Of a stretch of DNA of 64,000 nt, positions 17,029 through 27,366 are shown one piece after another. A program made the position numbers and the translations under genes. Each line of letters opens with the position of its first letter. The stretch's first letter is position 1. Source of the DNA: Hyphomicrobiales bacterium (GTDB lineage: Bacteria > Pseudomonadota > Alphaproteobacteria > Rhizobiales > Rhizobiaceae); NCBI GenBank assembly GCA_900465915.1, contig UBKJ01000034.1:1-64000 (forward strand). Reading direction: 5' to 3'. Below the pieces are notes generated by a model, which was not told the DNA's origin, did no database searches, and saw nothing but the letters and a program-made list of their open reading frames with translations.

Positions 17029-17046
17029 GTAATGTCATAACGTCAC
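17029..17046. promoter_or_regulatory. Zur-like operator 2
   Basis: GTAATGTCATAACGTCAC matches the same dyad at 15 of 18 positions. Its centre is 30 bases (about three helical turns) from operator 1, so two dimers could sit on the same face of the DNA. Confidence 0.55.
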
Positions 17047-17195
17047 GTTCTTTTGAATGGACTCTTCGCCCACGCAAAATTCGGCGCTAAACATGATGTG
17101 AATCGCCGTCGGGCGCGGTTCGATTTATGAAGATGGGAAGACGATTCGCGCCAAGGCCCTCCGGCCGCCCGCGCAAAGGACAGGAAGAACATCCG

Positions 17196-18149
17196 GTGCG
17201 CTTGAAAACCATTTGGAACATGATCGGCCTCGCTCTTTGCGCCGCGGCCCTGCCGGCCTCGGCCGGGGCCGCCTCGCAGCAATTGCCGGCCTGGCTCCAG
17301 GCCCATGTCGGCGACGGCGAAGGCCAGATTTCGCAGGTGGTGCTGGAGCGGGCGCGGGCGCTCTATCGCAGGAAGACGGCCGAAGGCGCGATCAGGAACC
17401 CCTGCTATTTCGCCATGGACGCCACCCGCCCCGGCGATCTCGGCGGCGGCAAGCTCGGCCGGCGCTATTACATCGTCTGCGAGGCGACCCAGGCCTTCCG
17501 CGCCGTCCCGGCCGGGCATGGCGCGGGCCGCAATCTCAAGGGGCTGGTCGATTTCTCCAACAGCCGCCAATGCGCGCGCAATTTCGGCAATGCGCAGGAT
17601 TCCGAGCTGACCATGGGCGGCGCCTACATCACCAGCGACACGAAGACCTCCTACAAGGGCTATTATCGCACCACGGCGCGGCAGGAAGCCGCCTTCAAGC
17701 GCACTTTCGTGCAGTTCGAGGGCGAAGGCGAGACCGCCAACGCCCGGCAGCGGCGCATCGGTGGCCATGCGGCGCAGGTGCTGAAGGGCATGTGCAAGCA
17801 AAAGATGCCCGCCAGCCCCTATGCCGACCATGACGGCTACGTGCTCCTGGGCAAGCTGGTCGAATATAGCGGCGGCCGCAGCAACGGCTGCACGAGCTGG
17901 TCGCCGCAGGACGCCGCCCAGATCATCCCGCTCATGCAGGGCAACCCGACCACGCTCTATATCTACCCGGAATCGCGCGACATCGCGGCGGCCACCAGCG
18001 GCCGCGCCTATTGGAACGCCTCCTGCCTTCGCCAGATCGGCGCGCCGAAATTCTGGACGCGGCAGACGCTGGAGCCGCTGATCACCCAATACAGGCTGGA
18101 CCACCCCGCCCCGCCGTCGAGGCCGATCCCGATCTGCGCCGGACAGTAA
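17196..18149 (+). CDS. Secreted L,D-transpeptidase-like protein (YkuD_2 type)
   Basis: 317 residues from the chosen start. A signal peptide (KTIWNMIGLALCAAALPASA, cut near AGA) precedes a domain of the murein L,D-transpeptidase catalytic family. The putative catalytic Cys is in SNGCTSWSP and an upstream His in AGHGAGRN, in the usual order. Such enzymes crosslink or modify peptidoglycan in the periplasm; this branch is poorly studied. I chose GTG at 17196 because AGGAAG lies nine bases upstream and it gives a standard signal peptide; ATG at 17127 would add a 23-residue basic extension. Monocistronic. Confidence 0.78.
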   Translation: MRLKTIWNMIGLALCAAALPASAGAASQQLPAWLQAHVGDGEGQISQVVLERARALYRRKTAEGAIRNPCYFAMDATRPGDLGGGKLGRRYYIVCEATQAFRAVPAGHGAGRNLKGLVDFSNSRQCARNFGNAQDSELTMGGAYITSDTKTSYKGYYRTTARQEAAFKRTFVQFEGEGETANARQRRIGGHAAQVLKGMCKQKMPASPYADHDGYVLLGKLVEYSGGRSNGCTSWSPQDAAQIIPLMQGNPTTLYIYPESRDIAAATSGRAYWNASCLRQIGAPKFWTRQTLEPLITQYRLDHPAPPSRPIPICAGQ

Positions 18150-18161
18150 GCGGAAAGCCGG

Positions 18162-18392
18162 CTACGCCGTCTGCGTCCGCGCGTCGGGGTCGCGGATCTG
18201 CTCGGCTGCGGCCAGCACCAGCGGGTGCAGCCCCTCGCCGCCCGCGCGCACGATGTCGAAAAGCTGCCGCCGCATGCGCGGCTCCCAATAGGCGTTGATG
18301 TGCCTCGCCACGCCTTCCACCTGTTCCTTTTCGGGCTGGGAGGCGAAGAAGGTGGCGATCTGGTTCGCCATTCTCACGATATGATTGTCCAC
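18162..18392 (-). CDS. fdsD: Formate dehydrogenase delta subunit
   Basis: 76 residues, begins with GTG (AAGGGG just upstream). HIVRMANQIATFFAS and the conserved HINAYWEPRMR are typical of FdsD, the small subunit needed for assembly or activity of soluble NAD-dependent formate dehydrogenase. It follows fdsA by 8 bases. In many organisms fdhD (fdsC), the sulfurtransferase that matures the cofactor, lies between fdsA and fdsD; it is absent here. Confidence 0.9.
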   Translation of the reverse strand: MDNHIVRMANQIATFFASQPEKEQVEGVARHINAYWEPRMRRQLFDIVRAGGEGLHPLVLAAAEQIRDPDARTQTA

Positions 18393-18400
18393 GCCGCCCC

Positions 18401-21286
18401 TTATTCCGCCGCATCCAGCCGGCCGGCGATGCGGCGGCTCTGCTCGGCCTGTTCGTTATAGCTGCGCTGCCAGTCGGACGGGCCGTTGGACTGCGACACC
18501 TGCACCGCCGTCACCTTGTATTCGGGGCAGTTGGTGGCCCAGTCGGAGAAGTCGGTCGTGATCACGTTGGCCTGCGTGCCCGGATGGTGGAAGGTGGTGT
18601 AGACCACGCCCACCGCCACGCGGTCGGTGATGAGCGCGCGCAGCGAGGTTTCGCCGGAACGGCTGCGGAGGAGCACCCAGTCGCCGTCGCGGATGCCGCG
18701 CTGCTCGGCGTCGTGCGGATGGATCTCCAGCCGGTCCTCCTCGTGCCACGCCACATTGGCGGTGCGCCGCGTCTGCGCGCCGACATTGTATTGCGACAGG
18801 ATGCGGCCCGTGGTGAGCAGCAGCGGGAAGCGCGGCCCAACCTTTTCATCGGTCGCGACATATTGCGTGCGGATGAACTTGCCCCTGCCACGCACGAAAT
18901 GGTCGATATGCATGACCGGCGTGCCGAGCGGGGCCTTTTCGTTGCACGGCCACTGCACGGAGCCCTCGCGGTCCAGAAGATCGTAGGACACGCCGGCGAA
19001 GCTCGGCGTCGTCGCGGCGATCTCGTCCATGATCTCGGACGGATCGCTATAACGCCAGTCCATGCCCATGGCGCGGCCCAGAAGCAGCGTGACTTCCCAG
19101 TCGGCGTAGCCGTTCTTCGGGCTCATCACCTTGCGCACGCGGTTGATGCGCCGCTCGGCATTGGTGAAGGTTCCCTCCTTTTCGAGGAAGGTGGAGCCCG
19201 GCAGGAAGACATGGGCGTAATTGGCGGTTTCGTTGAGGAACAGGTCCTGCACCACCACGCATTCCATCGCGGCCAGCCCCGCCGCCACATGCTTGGTGTC
19301 GGGATCGGACTGCAGGATGTCCTCGCCCTGAATATAGATGCCGCGGAAGCTGCCCTCGACGGCGGCGTCGAGCATGTTGGGGATGCGCAGGCCCGGCTCC
19401 CTGTCGATCGTGACGCCCCAGAGCTTCTCGAAGATGTCGCGCACGGAATCGTTGGCGATATGGCGATAGCCCGGCAGTTCGTGTGGGAATGAGCCCATAT
19501 CGCACGAGCCCTGCACGTTGTTCTGCCCGCGCAGCGGATTGACGCCCACGCCGGGCCGCCCGATATTGCCGGTCGCCATGGCCAGATTGGCGATGGCGAT
19601 CACGCTGGTGGAACCCTGGCTGTGTTCGGTCACGCCGAGGCCGTAATAGATCGCGCCATTGCCGCTCGTGGCGTAAAGCCGGGCCGCGCCGCGCACCTGA
19701 TCGGCCGGCACGCCGGTGACCGCTTCCGTCGCTTCCGGGCTGTGTTCCGGCGCGCTGACGAAGGCCGCCCAGTCCTGAAACTCGTCCCACTCGCAGCGCT
19801 CGCGGATGAAGGCCTCGTCGAGAAGCCCTTCCGTCACGATCACATGCGCCAGCGCCGTCAGCATCGCCACGTTGGTGCCGGGCCTGAGCGCGAGGTGATA
19901 GCTCGCCTCGACATGCGGCGTGCGCACCAGATCGATGCGGCGCGGATCGATGACGATCAGCTTCGCGCCCTGCCGCAGCCGTTTCTTCAGCCGCGAGCCG
20001 AACACCGGATGGCCGTCGGTCGGGTTGGCCCCGATCACCACCACCACGTCGGTGTGCTCGACGCTGTCGAAATCCTGCGTGCCGGCCGAGGTGCCGAAGG
20101 TCTGGCTGAGGCCGTAGCCGGTCGGCGAATGGCAGACGCGGGCGCAGGTATCGACATTGTTGTTGCCCATGCCGGCGCGCACCAGCTTCTGCACCAGATA
20201 GGTTTCCTCATTGGTGCAGCGCGAGGAGGTGATGCCGCCGATGGCGCTCTTGCCGTATTGGTTCTGGATGCGGGAAAACTCGCTCGCCGCGCGCGCCAGC
20301 GCCTCGTCCCACGTGACTTCCCGCCACGGGTCGGTGATCTTCTCGCGGATCATCGGCTTGAGAATGCGGTCGCGGTGGTTGGCGTAGCCATAGGCGAAGC
20401 GGCCCTTGACGCAGGAATGGCCGCGATTGGCCTTGCCGTCCTTGTAGGGCACCATGCGCACCAGCTCCTCGCCGCGCATTTCCGCCTTGAACGAGCAGCC
20501 GACGCCGCAATAGGCGCAGGTCGTGATTTTGGAATGCTCGGGCTGGCCGATCTCGATCACCGATTTCTCGGTCAGCGTCGCGGTCGGGCAGGCCTGCACG
20601 CAGGCCCCGCAGGAGACGCATTCCGAGCCGAGGAAGCTTTCATGCATGCCCGGCGAAACGCGGCTGTCGAAGCCGCGTCCCTCGATGGTCAGCGCGAAGG
20701 TGCCCTGCACCTCCTCGCAGGCGCGCACGCAGCGCGAGCAGACGATGCACTTCGACGGATCGTAGGTGAAATAGGGGTTGGACTCGTCCTTCGGCATGTA
20801 GCGCGCATTGAGCGCGCCGTCCTGACGCCCCGCCGGATAGACGTGGTTGCGCCCCTCATAGCCGTAGCGCACGTCGCGCAGGCCCACCGCGCCCGCCATG
20901 TCCTGCAATTCGCAATCGCCATTGGCGGCGCAGGTGAGGCAGTCGAGCGGATGGTCGGAGATGTAAAGCTCCATCACGCCGCGGCGGATGTCCTTCAGCC
21001 GCGCGCTCTGGGTGTGGACGACGATGCCCTCCGCCACCGGCGTGGTGCAGGAGGCGGGCGTGCCGTTGCGGCCCTCGATCTCGATCAGGCAGAGACGGCA
21101 GGAGCCGTAGGCGTCCATCATGTCGGAGGCGCAGAGCTTCGGGATCGCGATGCCGCTTTCCATGGCCGCGCGCATGATGGAGGTGCCTTCCGGCACGGTG
21201 ACGCGCTCGCCGTCGATGGTGAGCGTCACCTGTTTCTGCGCGCCGGAAGCGGGCGTGCCGTAGTCGATTTCGTGGATCAGCGACAT
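18401..21286 (-). CDS. fdsA: NAD-dependent formate dehydrogenase alpha subunit
   Basis: 961 residues, molybdenum/tungsten bis-MGD catalytic subunit that oxidises formate to CO2. Domains: N-terminal 2Fe-2S ferredoxin-like region (Cys in LCASDMMDAYGSCRLCLIE), NADH-dehydrogenase G-type Cys/His cluster region (LDCLTCAANGDCELQ), two 4Fe-4S clusters (CIVCSRCVRACEE; CVSCGACVQACP), the 4Fe-4S site near residue 265 (CAYCGVGCSF), then the catalytic domain with Cys385 in ARVCHSPTGYG. The active residue is Cys, not selenocysteine. Length and cluster order match FdsA of Rhodobacter and Cupriavidus. Confidence 0.95.
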   Translation of the reverse strand: MSLIHEIDYGTPASGAQKQVTLTIDGERVTVPEGTSIMRAAMESGIAIPKLCASDMMDAYGSCRLCLIEIEGRNGTPASCTTPVAEGIVVHTQSARLKDIRRGVMELYISDHPLDCLTCAANGDCELQDMAGAVGLRDVRYGYEGRNHVYPAGRQDGALNARYMPKDESNPYFTYDPSKCIVCSRCVRACEEVQGTFALTIEGRGFDSRVSPGMHESFLGSECVSCGACVQACPTATLTEKSVIEIGQPEHSKITTCAYCGVGCSFKAEMRGEELVRMVPYKDGKANRGHSCVKGRFAYGYANHRDRILKPMIREKITDPWREVTWDEALARAASEFSRIQNQYGKSAIGGITSSRCTNEETYLVQKLVRAGMGNNNVDTCARVCHSPTGYGLSQTFGTSAGTQDFDSVEHTDVVVVIGANPTDGHPVFGSRLKKRLRQGAKLIVIDPRRIDLVRTPHVEASYHLALRPGTNVAMLTALAHVIVTEGLLDEAFIRERCEWDEFQDWAAFVSAPEHSPEATEAVTGVPADQVRGAARLYATSGNGAIYYGLGVTEHSQGSTSVIAIANLAMATGNIGRPGVGVNPLRGQNNVQGSCDMGSFPHELPGYRHIANDSVRDIFEKLWGVTIDREPGLRIPNMLDAAVEGSFRGIYIQGEDILQSDPDTKHVAAGLAAMECVVVQDLFLNETANYAHVFLPGSTFLEKEGTFTNAERRINRVRKVMSPKNGYADWEVTLLLGRAMGMDWRYSDPSEIMDEIAATTPSFAGVSYDLLDREGSVQWPCNEKAPLGTPVMHIDHFVRGRGKFIRTQYVATDEKVGPRFPLLLTTGRILSQYNVGAQTRRTANVAWHEEDRLEIHPHDAEQRGIRDGDWVLLRSRSGETSLRALITDRVAVGVVYTTFHHPGTQANVITTDFSDWATNCPEYKVTAVQVSQSNGPSDWQRSYNEQAEQSRRIAGRLDAAE

Positions 21287-21295
21287 GGGGGCCTC

Positions 21296-22848
<1,553 letters not shown>

Positions 22849-22852
<4 letters not shown>

Positions 22853-23322
22853 GACCGCACCTGCGCGAGAAGTTCGTCGAGCCGCTCTTCGTCGAGCCGC
22901 CCGACGACTTCGCCGTCCAGCATGGCCGAGGGGGCGCAGGCGCAAAGGCCGAGGCAATAGACCGGCTCCACCGTCACCGCGCCGTCGGCGGTCGTCTGGT
23001 GCCAGTCCACGCCCAGCGCCTTGCGCGCCCGTTCGGACAGCGCGTCGCCGCCCATCGACTGACAGGCCTCCGCCCGGCAGAGCTTCAGCACATGCCGGCC
23101 CGCCGGCTTCTCGCGAAAGTCGTGATAGAAGGTGACGACGCCATGCACTTCGGCGCGGGAAATATTGAGCCGACCGGCGATCAGCGGCAAGGCTTCTCCC
23201 GGCACATAGCCGAAGTCTTCCTGTATGTCGTGCAGGATCGGAAGCAGCGGTCCTTCCGTTTCCTTGAAGCGATCGACAATTTCCAGGACCCGCTCGGCGG
23301 TTTCGGTACGCGTGCCTTGCAT
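22849..23322 (-). CDS. fdsG: NAD-dependent formate dehydrogenase gamma subunit
   Basis: 157 residues, NuoE-like 2Fe-2S protein. The ligands are two Cys in CRAEACQSMG and two in CLGLCACAP, with the helical N-terminus (ILHDIQEDFGYVP, EVHGVVTFYHDF) normal for the family. ATG at 23322 has GGGAGGG about ten bases upstream; the frame continues to 23370. First gene of fdsGBAD; two 10-base direct repeats lie 66-96 bases upstream. No fdsR (LysR) gene is beside it. Confidence 0.92.
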
Positions 23323-23387
23323 CGGCGCAATGGCCCTCCCTACAATCTCCCTTTTAAAATAGCAGATCAAAACGCCGGGAGAAATTC

Positions 23388-23418
23388 AATACCGTCAAAT
23401 ATCCCTCTAATACCGTCA
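23388..23418. promoter_or_regulatory. 21-bp-phased direct repeat upstream of fdsG
   Basis: AATACCGTCA occurs at 23388-23397 and again at 23409-23418, exactly 21 bases apart, two turns of the helix. This is how tandem monomers of AraC- or OmpR-type activators bind. It lies 66-96 bases before the fdsG start. Confidence 0.55.
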
Positions 23419-23506
23419 CGTCGCGCTTTGCGGAACGGCGCAGCGCGCGACCATCGGCGTCATGCCGCGGATATCCCAAATTTCAGGGAACGTCACGCCG
23501 CGGCAA

Positions 23507-23529
23507 GGCGCGGAGTGACTATCCGCGCC
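23507..23529. repeat. Hairpin between the importer operon and fdsG
   Basis: GGCGCGGA (23507-23514) pairs with TCCGCGCC (23522-23529) over a 7-base loop, 38 bases after the permease stop. No T-run follows on the minus strand, so it is a weak terminator candidate. Two copies of CGTCA(T/C)GCCGCGG near 23458 and 23491 flank part of this gap. Confidence 0.4.
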
Positions 23530-23566
23530 GTCAATTTGGCAAAAATGACCTGGCCAAGTCTTTCGC

Positions 23567-24601
23567 TCAACTTCGAGGCTTGATTGAAAACAGAGCGCCG
23601 GCGGCGACGATGAAAAGACCCAGGATCGCCAGTTGGGACGTGCTGGGAACGCCTATCAGGATCAGGACGTTGTTGACGAGCGTGATCAGGATAGCGCCAA
23701 GCAAGGTTCCAAGCACGGTGCCCGAACCGCCGGTGATGCGCGCGCCGCCGAGGATGACGGCCGCGATGACTTCCAGCTCCGATCCGGCGAGATCGAACGG
23801 ATTGGCGAGGCGGTTGCTGGCGACATGCATGACGCCGGCGACGCCGGCGAGCAAGCCGGCATAGGCGAAGACGAACACATGCACTTTGCGAAGGCTGTAA
23901 CCGAGGCGCTCGGCGATGCCCGCATTGCCGCCGACCGCGAAAATGGCGCGGCCCATCAGCGTGCGATTGAGCAGCAACCATGTCACGACCGCGGCCGCGG
24001 CCAGCACGAGCACATAGGCCGGCAACGTGGAGACGGCGCCGTTGGCCGCTTCGTGCCGCAAGAGCGAAAGCTTGCCGAACGCATCCATCGACGCAGGGAT
24101 GTTCATGAACAGGGCCGTACCGACGAAGGTCAGCAGGAAGCCGCGTATGACATATTGGGTGCCGATCGTGATGATCAGCGACGGCGTCTTCAACGTGCTG
24201 ACCAGCAGGCCGTTTCCGGCGCCCAGCAAAGCGCCGCCGGCCGCCGCGACGAGAAAGATCGGCAGCACCGGCATGTCGGGCGCGTAATTCGTGACCAGCA
24301 TGGTTATGAGATACATGACGAAGGCCGCGATCGCCGTGAAGGATACGTCGAGGCCTCCCGCCGCAAGCACGACCAGCACGCCGAGCGCGAACAGTCCGCG
24401 CACGACCGTGGAGCGGGCCATGTCGAACAGGTTGGAGACCTGCCAGAAATCCGGATTGATCGTCCCCACGACCACGCAGACGATGGCGATCAGGATTGCG
24501 GTGACCGCAGGCGGATGACGCACGAACCAGCGGGCCAGACGGTTGATCGCGCTTTCGCCTCTCGGCGCGGATATGGACGTAGCGGAGCCAATATCGGCCA
24601 T
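23567..24601 (-). CDS. CUT2-family sugar ABC transporter permease (second)
   Basis: 344 residues with about ten membrane spans, BPD_transp_2 family (RbsC/LsrC/D, RhaP/Q). FDLAGSELEVIAAVILGGARITGGSGTVLG near the end is the family's EAA-like loop region, and GLDVSFTAIAAF near residue 85 is also conserved. GGGAG precedes the ATG, one base after the ATPase stop. Last gene of the importer operon. Confidence 0.9.
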   Translation of the reverse strand: MADIGSATSISAPRGESAINRLARWFVRHPPAVTAILIAIVCVVVGTINPDFWQVSNLFDMARSTVVRGLFALGVLVVLAAGGLDVSFTAIAAFVMYLITMLVTNYAPDMPVLPIFLVAAAGGALLGAGNGLLVSTLKTPSLIITIGTQYVIRGFLLTFVGTALFMNIPASMDAFGKLSLLRHEAANGAVSTLPAYVLVLAAAAVVTWLLLNRTLMGRAIFAVGGNAGIAERLGYSLRKVHVFVFAYAGLLAGVAGVMHVASNRLANPFDLAGSELEVIAAVILGGARITGGSGTVLGTLLGAILITLVNNVLILIGVPSTSQLAILGLFIVAAGALFSIKPRS

Positions 24602-24602
24602 C

Positions 24603-26192
24603 TCAATTGTCTCCCTGACTGTCTTCGGCCGTCATGGACCGATATAGAACGTCTTCTTCAAGGTTTTCGGCCGGGAATATGTCGGCGATCCTTCCCTTGC
24701 GCATGACCATGACCCGGTCGCAGTTCTGCAGCAATTCCGGCAGGTCGTCGCTGATGATGATGACGCCCATCCCCTCGCCCGCCAGCCGTTGGATGATGCG
24801 GAAAATCGTATCCTTCGACCCGACGTCGACGCCCACGGTCGGGCCGTGCAGAATGAGCAGGCTCGGATTGATGGTGAGCCAGCGGCCGATCAGCACGCGT
24901 TGCTGATTGCCGCCCGACAGCGAGGTGACAGGATTGTCGATATCGGGCGTGGCGACCTGAAGATCGTCGACCGTCTTTTGCGCCAGCGTACGGGCGCGGC
25001 GGCTGTCGATGAAGCCGAAGGCGCCGCGTAAACGATCGAGCACCGCCATGACGATGTTCTCGCTGATCGACTTCTCCAGGAAAAGACCTTCCGACAGCCG
25101 GTCTTCCGGAACGTAGCCGACGCCGGCCTCGATCGCCGCGGCGGGTGACGTGAGATTCACCGTCTTGCCGGCCAGCGTGATCTTTCCACGCTCCGCCGTC
25201 ATCACGCCGGCCAGCGTCAGGGCGAGTTCGTTGCGGCCGGAATCCAGCAGCCCCGTAACGCCAAAGACTTCGCCTTGCGCAACATCGAAGGAGACACCGT
25301 CGAAGCCTCGCGCGCCGAGATTTTCGACGGCGAGAAGCCTTTCGCCGCTGGGCGGCTCAGACCGATAGCGCTTGTCGTCGAGCTCCTTGCCCGTCATCCA
25401 GAAGGCGAGCTGCGTCTTGGATTGCTCGGCGACGTCGCATTCAGTGATCTTCAGGCCATCGCGCATGATAATGGCCCGGCCGCCGATCGCCTTGCATTCG
25501 TCGAGCTTGTGGGTGACGAACAACACCGAAACGCCGTTTTCATGCAGGCCGCGCACGACACGGATCAGATTGTCGACCTCGCGGCGCGTCAGCGCGGTGG
25601 TCGGTTCGTCCATGATGACGAGGCCGGCGTCGGAGGCGATGGCCCGCGCGATCGCGATGAGTTGGCGAGTGGCGATGGGCAATTGCTCGACCGGCGTCGA
25701 AAGGAAATAAGGATCGGTCGGCAGTCCCACCGCAGTCAGCGCCTTGACGGCGGTCTCACGCAGCGCCTTCCGGTCGAGCGGCCGCGCAAGACGGCCGCTT
25801 GAGGCCACGAGTTGGCGGGCCAGAGCGACATTCTCCTCGGCGCTGAGATTCGGCAGCAGGGACAAATCCTGATAGACTGTCTCGATGCCCGCAGCCAGGG
25901 CGCCGATCGGATCCAGGCTGTCGATTTTTTTGCCATTGATGATGAGTTCGCCGCCGTCGGCGGGCTGGGCGCCGGAGATGATCTTGATGAGCGTGCTTTT
26001 GCCGCAGCCGTTTTCCCCCATCAGGTGATAGGTGCGGCCCCGCTCGATGGTGAAACTGACGCCCTTGAGCGCGCGCACGCCGCCAAAGCGCTTTTGCAGA
26101 TCCCTGACTTCGAGAAAGGGCGTCGCGGACGCGGAGCCCGGCTGGCTCGCGGCGGGACTGGGCTGGGATGCGCTGCTTTGGGACATGGACAT
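24603..26192 (-). CDS. CUT2-family sugar ABC transporter ATPase
   Basis: 529 residues, two fused ATPase halves as in RbsA/LsrA. First half: Walker A GENGCGKSTL, Walker B LVIMDEPTTALT. Second half: a degenerate Walker A region (TGLLDSGRNE), signature LSGGNQQRVLIGRWL and LLILHGPTVGVD, in which the usual DEPT is HGPT. This replacement of Asp-Glu suggests the second site does not hydrolyse ATP, as is common in this family's asymmetrical pumps. It follows the binding-protein gene after two tandem hairpins. Confidence 0.9.
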   Translation of the reverse strand: MSMSQSSASQPSPAASQPGSASATPFLEVRDLQKRFGGVRALKGVSFTIERGRTYHLMGENGCGKSTLIKIISGAQPADGGELIINGKKIDSLDPIGALAAGIETVYQDLSLLPNLSAEENVALARQLVASSGRLARPLDRKALRETAVKALTAVGLPTDPYFLSTPVEQLPIATRQLIAIARAIASDAGLVIMDEPTTALTRREVDNLIRVVRGLHENGVSVLFVTHKLDECKAIGGRAIIMRDGLKITECDVAEQSKTQLAFWMTGKELDDKRYRSEPPSGERLLAVENLGARGFDGVSFDVAQGEVFGVTGLLDSGRNELALTLAGVMTAERGKITLAGKTVNLTSPAAAIEAGVGYVPEDRLSEGLFLEKSISENIVMAVLDRLRGAFGFIDSRRARTLAQKTVDDLQVATPDIDNPVTSLSGGNQQRVLIGRWLTINPSLLILHGPTVGVDVGSKDTIFRIIQRLAGEGMGVIIISDDLPELLQNCDRVMVMRKGRIADIFPAENLEEDVLYRSMTAEDSQGDN

Positions 26193-26214
26193 CGTTCCGG
26201 TTTTCGCTATGGAC

Positions 26215-26256
26215 GCCGGCGGCTAAGCCGCCGGCGGATGGGCGGCTGGGCCGCCC
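26215..26256 (-). repeat. Tandem hairpins between binding-protein and ATPase genes
   Basis: Two GC-rich stems: 26215-26223 with 26227-26235 (9 bp) and 26240-26246 with 26250-26256 (7 bp). They lie within the 84 bases between binding protein and ATPase genes. No T-run follows, so they more likely protect the upstream mRNA, giving more binding protein than ATPase. Confidence 0.6.
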
Positions 26257-26276
26257 TGTCAAAAATCCGATCCGGC

Positions 26277-27278
26277 TTAGAACGGATAGTTTTTGTAGTT
26301 CGACTTGTCGACGTCGACCCAAGCCTCGCCGACCACGATGACGCCCTTGCCGGGGCCCTTCTTGACCTTGACCTTGTTGTAGCCCGGCACGCCGAGATCC
26401 ATGCCGTCGGTGATTTCCTTGCCCTGGAGGACGAGGTCGGCCACCTTGTTCATGACGTAGCCGGCGTCCTTAGGATCCCAGAACGAGATGCTCTGCACTG
26501 CGCCGGATTCGAGATATTTCGCGGTGTCCTTGGGCAGGCCAAGGCCGACGACGCAGACCTTGCCGACGAGGCCGGCTTCCTCGACCGCACGACCGATGCC
26601 GATCACGTCGATGGCGGAGCCGCCCTGGAAGCCCTTGATGTCGGGATATTTGCGCAGGATTTCACGCGCCTTCTCGTAGGCCTTGTTGGCGTCGTTGAAG
26701 GATTCGTTCTTCGGCGAGACCAGCTCCATGCCTGGATACTGTTTGGCGTTCTCAGCGCCGCCGTCGGCCCACTGCACATGAGTCAGACTGCCAAGCGAGC
26801 CGACGAAGGACGTCCACTTGCCGGTCTTGGCCATGCAGTTGGCGAGCTTTTCATTGAAGCGCGCGCCGAAGACCTTGTTGTCGAAGGCTTCGATGTCGAC
26901 CTGCGTATTCTTGAGATTGTCGGCCTCGTGGGTGATGACCTTGATGCCGCGGCCCATGGCCCGCTTCAGAACGCCTTCCAGCGCCGACGGATCCATCGGC
27001 ACCACGGCGAGGGCGCTGACGTTCTTGGCGACGAGATCCTCGATCAGGCGAAGCTGCTGAGCGGAGTCCGCCTTGGCGGGACCGACTTCGCTGGTCTTCA
27101 CCTTGGGATTGTCCTTGCCATAGGCGGCGACGCCTTCCGCCATGCGGGTGAACCAGTTTTCGCCGGTCACCTTGACCACCGTCACGATGGACGGCGTATC
27201 TTCAGCCATCACGGTCTGAGCCGCGCAGAGCGCGCCGATGGCGACGGTGCAGGCTGCGACTTTCTTGTAAAAAGACAT
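26277..27278 (-). CDS. LsrB/RhaS-type sugar-binding protein
   Basis: 333 residues. Signal peptide to AQTVMA, then a two-lobed periplasmic binding protein of the Peripla_BP_4 type: SALAVVPMDPSALEGVLKRA, VITHEADN and the end YKNYPF. The C-terminal pattern resembles LsrB and RhaS more than RbsB. Judged by the DhaK/DhaL kinases across the divergent promoter, the ligand is probably a short-chain ketose (dihydroxyacetone, erythrulose, or a branched or DPD-like sugar); this is inference. GAGGAAA precedes the ATG. Confidence 0.88.
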   Translation of the reverse strand: MSFYKKVAACTVAIGALCAAQTVMAEDTPSIVTVVKVTGENWFTRMAEGVAAYGKDNPKVKTSEVGPAKADSAQQLRLIEDLVAKNVSALAVVPMDPSALEGVLKRAMGRGIKVITHEADNLKNTQVDIEAFDNKVFGARFNEKLANCMAKTGKWTSFVGSLGSLTHVQWADGGAENAKQYPGMELVSPKNESFNDANKAYEKAREILRKYPDIKGFQGGSAIDVIGIGRAVEEAGLVGKVCVVGLGLPKDTAKYLESGAVQSISFWDPKDAGYVMNKVADLVLQGKEITDGMDLGVPGYNKVKVKKGPGKGVIVVGEAWVDVDKSNYKNYPF

Positions 27279-27366
27279 AAGCGTTTCCTCACTTTGGTTG
27301 TTATGTTCGTTGCCCCGATGAAGGCGCCGGCGGCGAGGGCGTTGCGCCGCCAGCTACGCCGCGACT

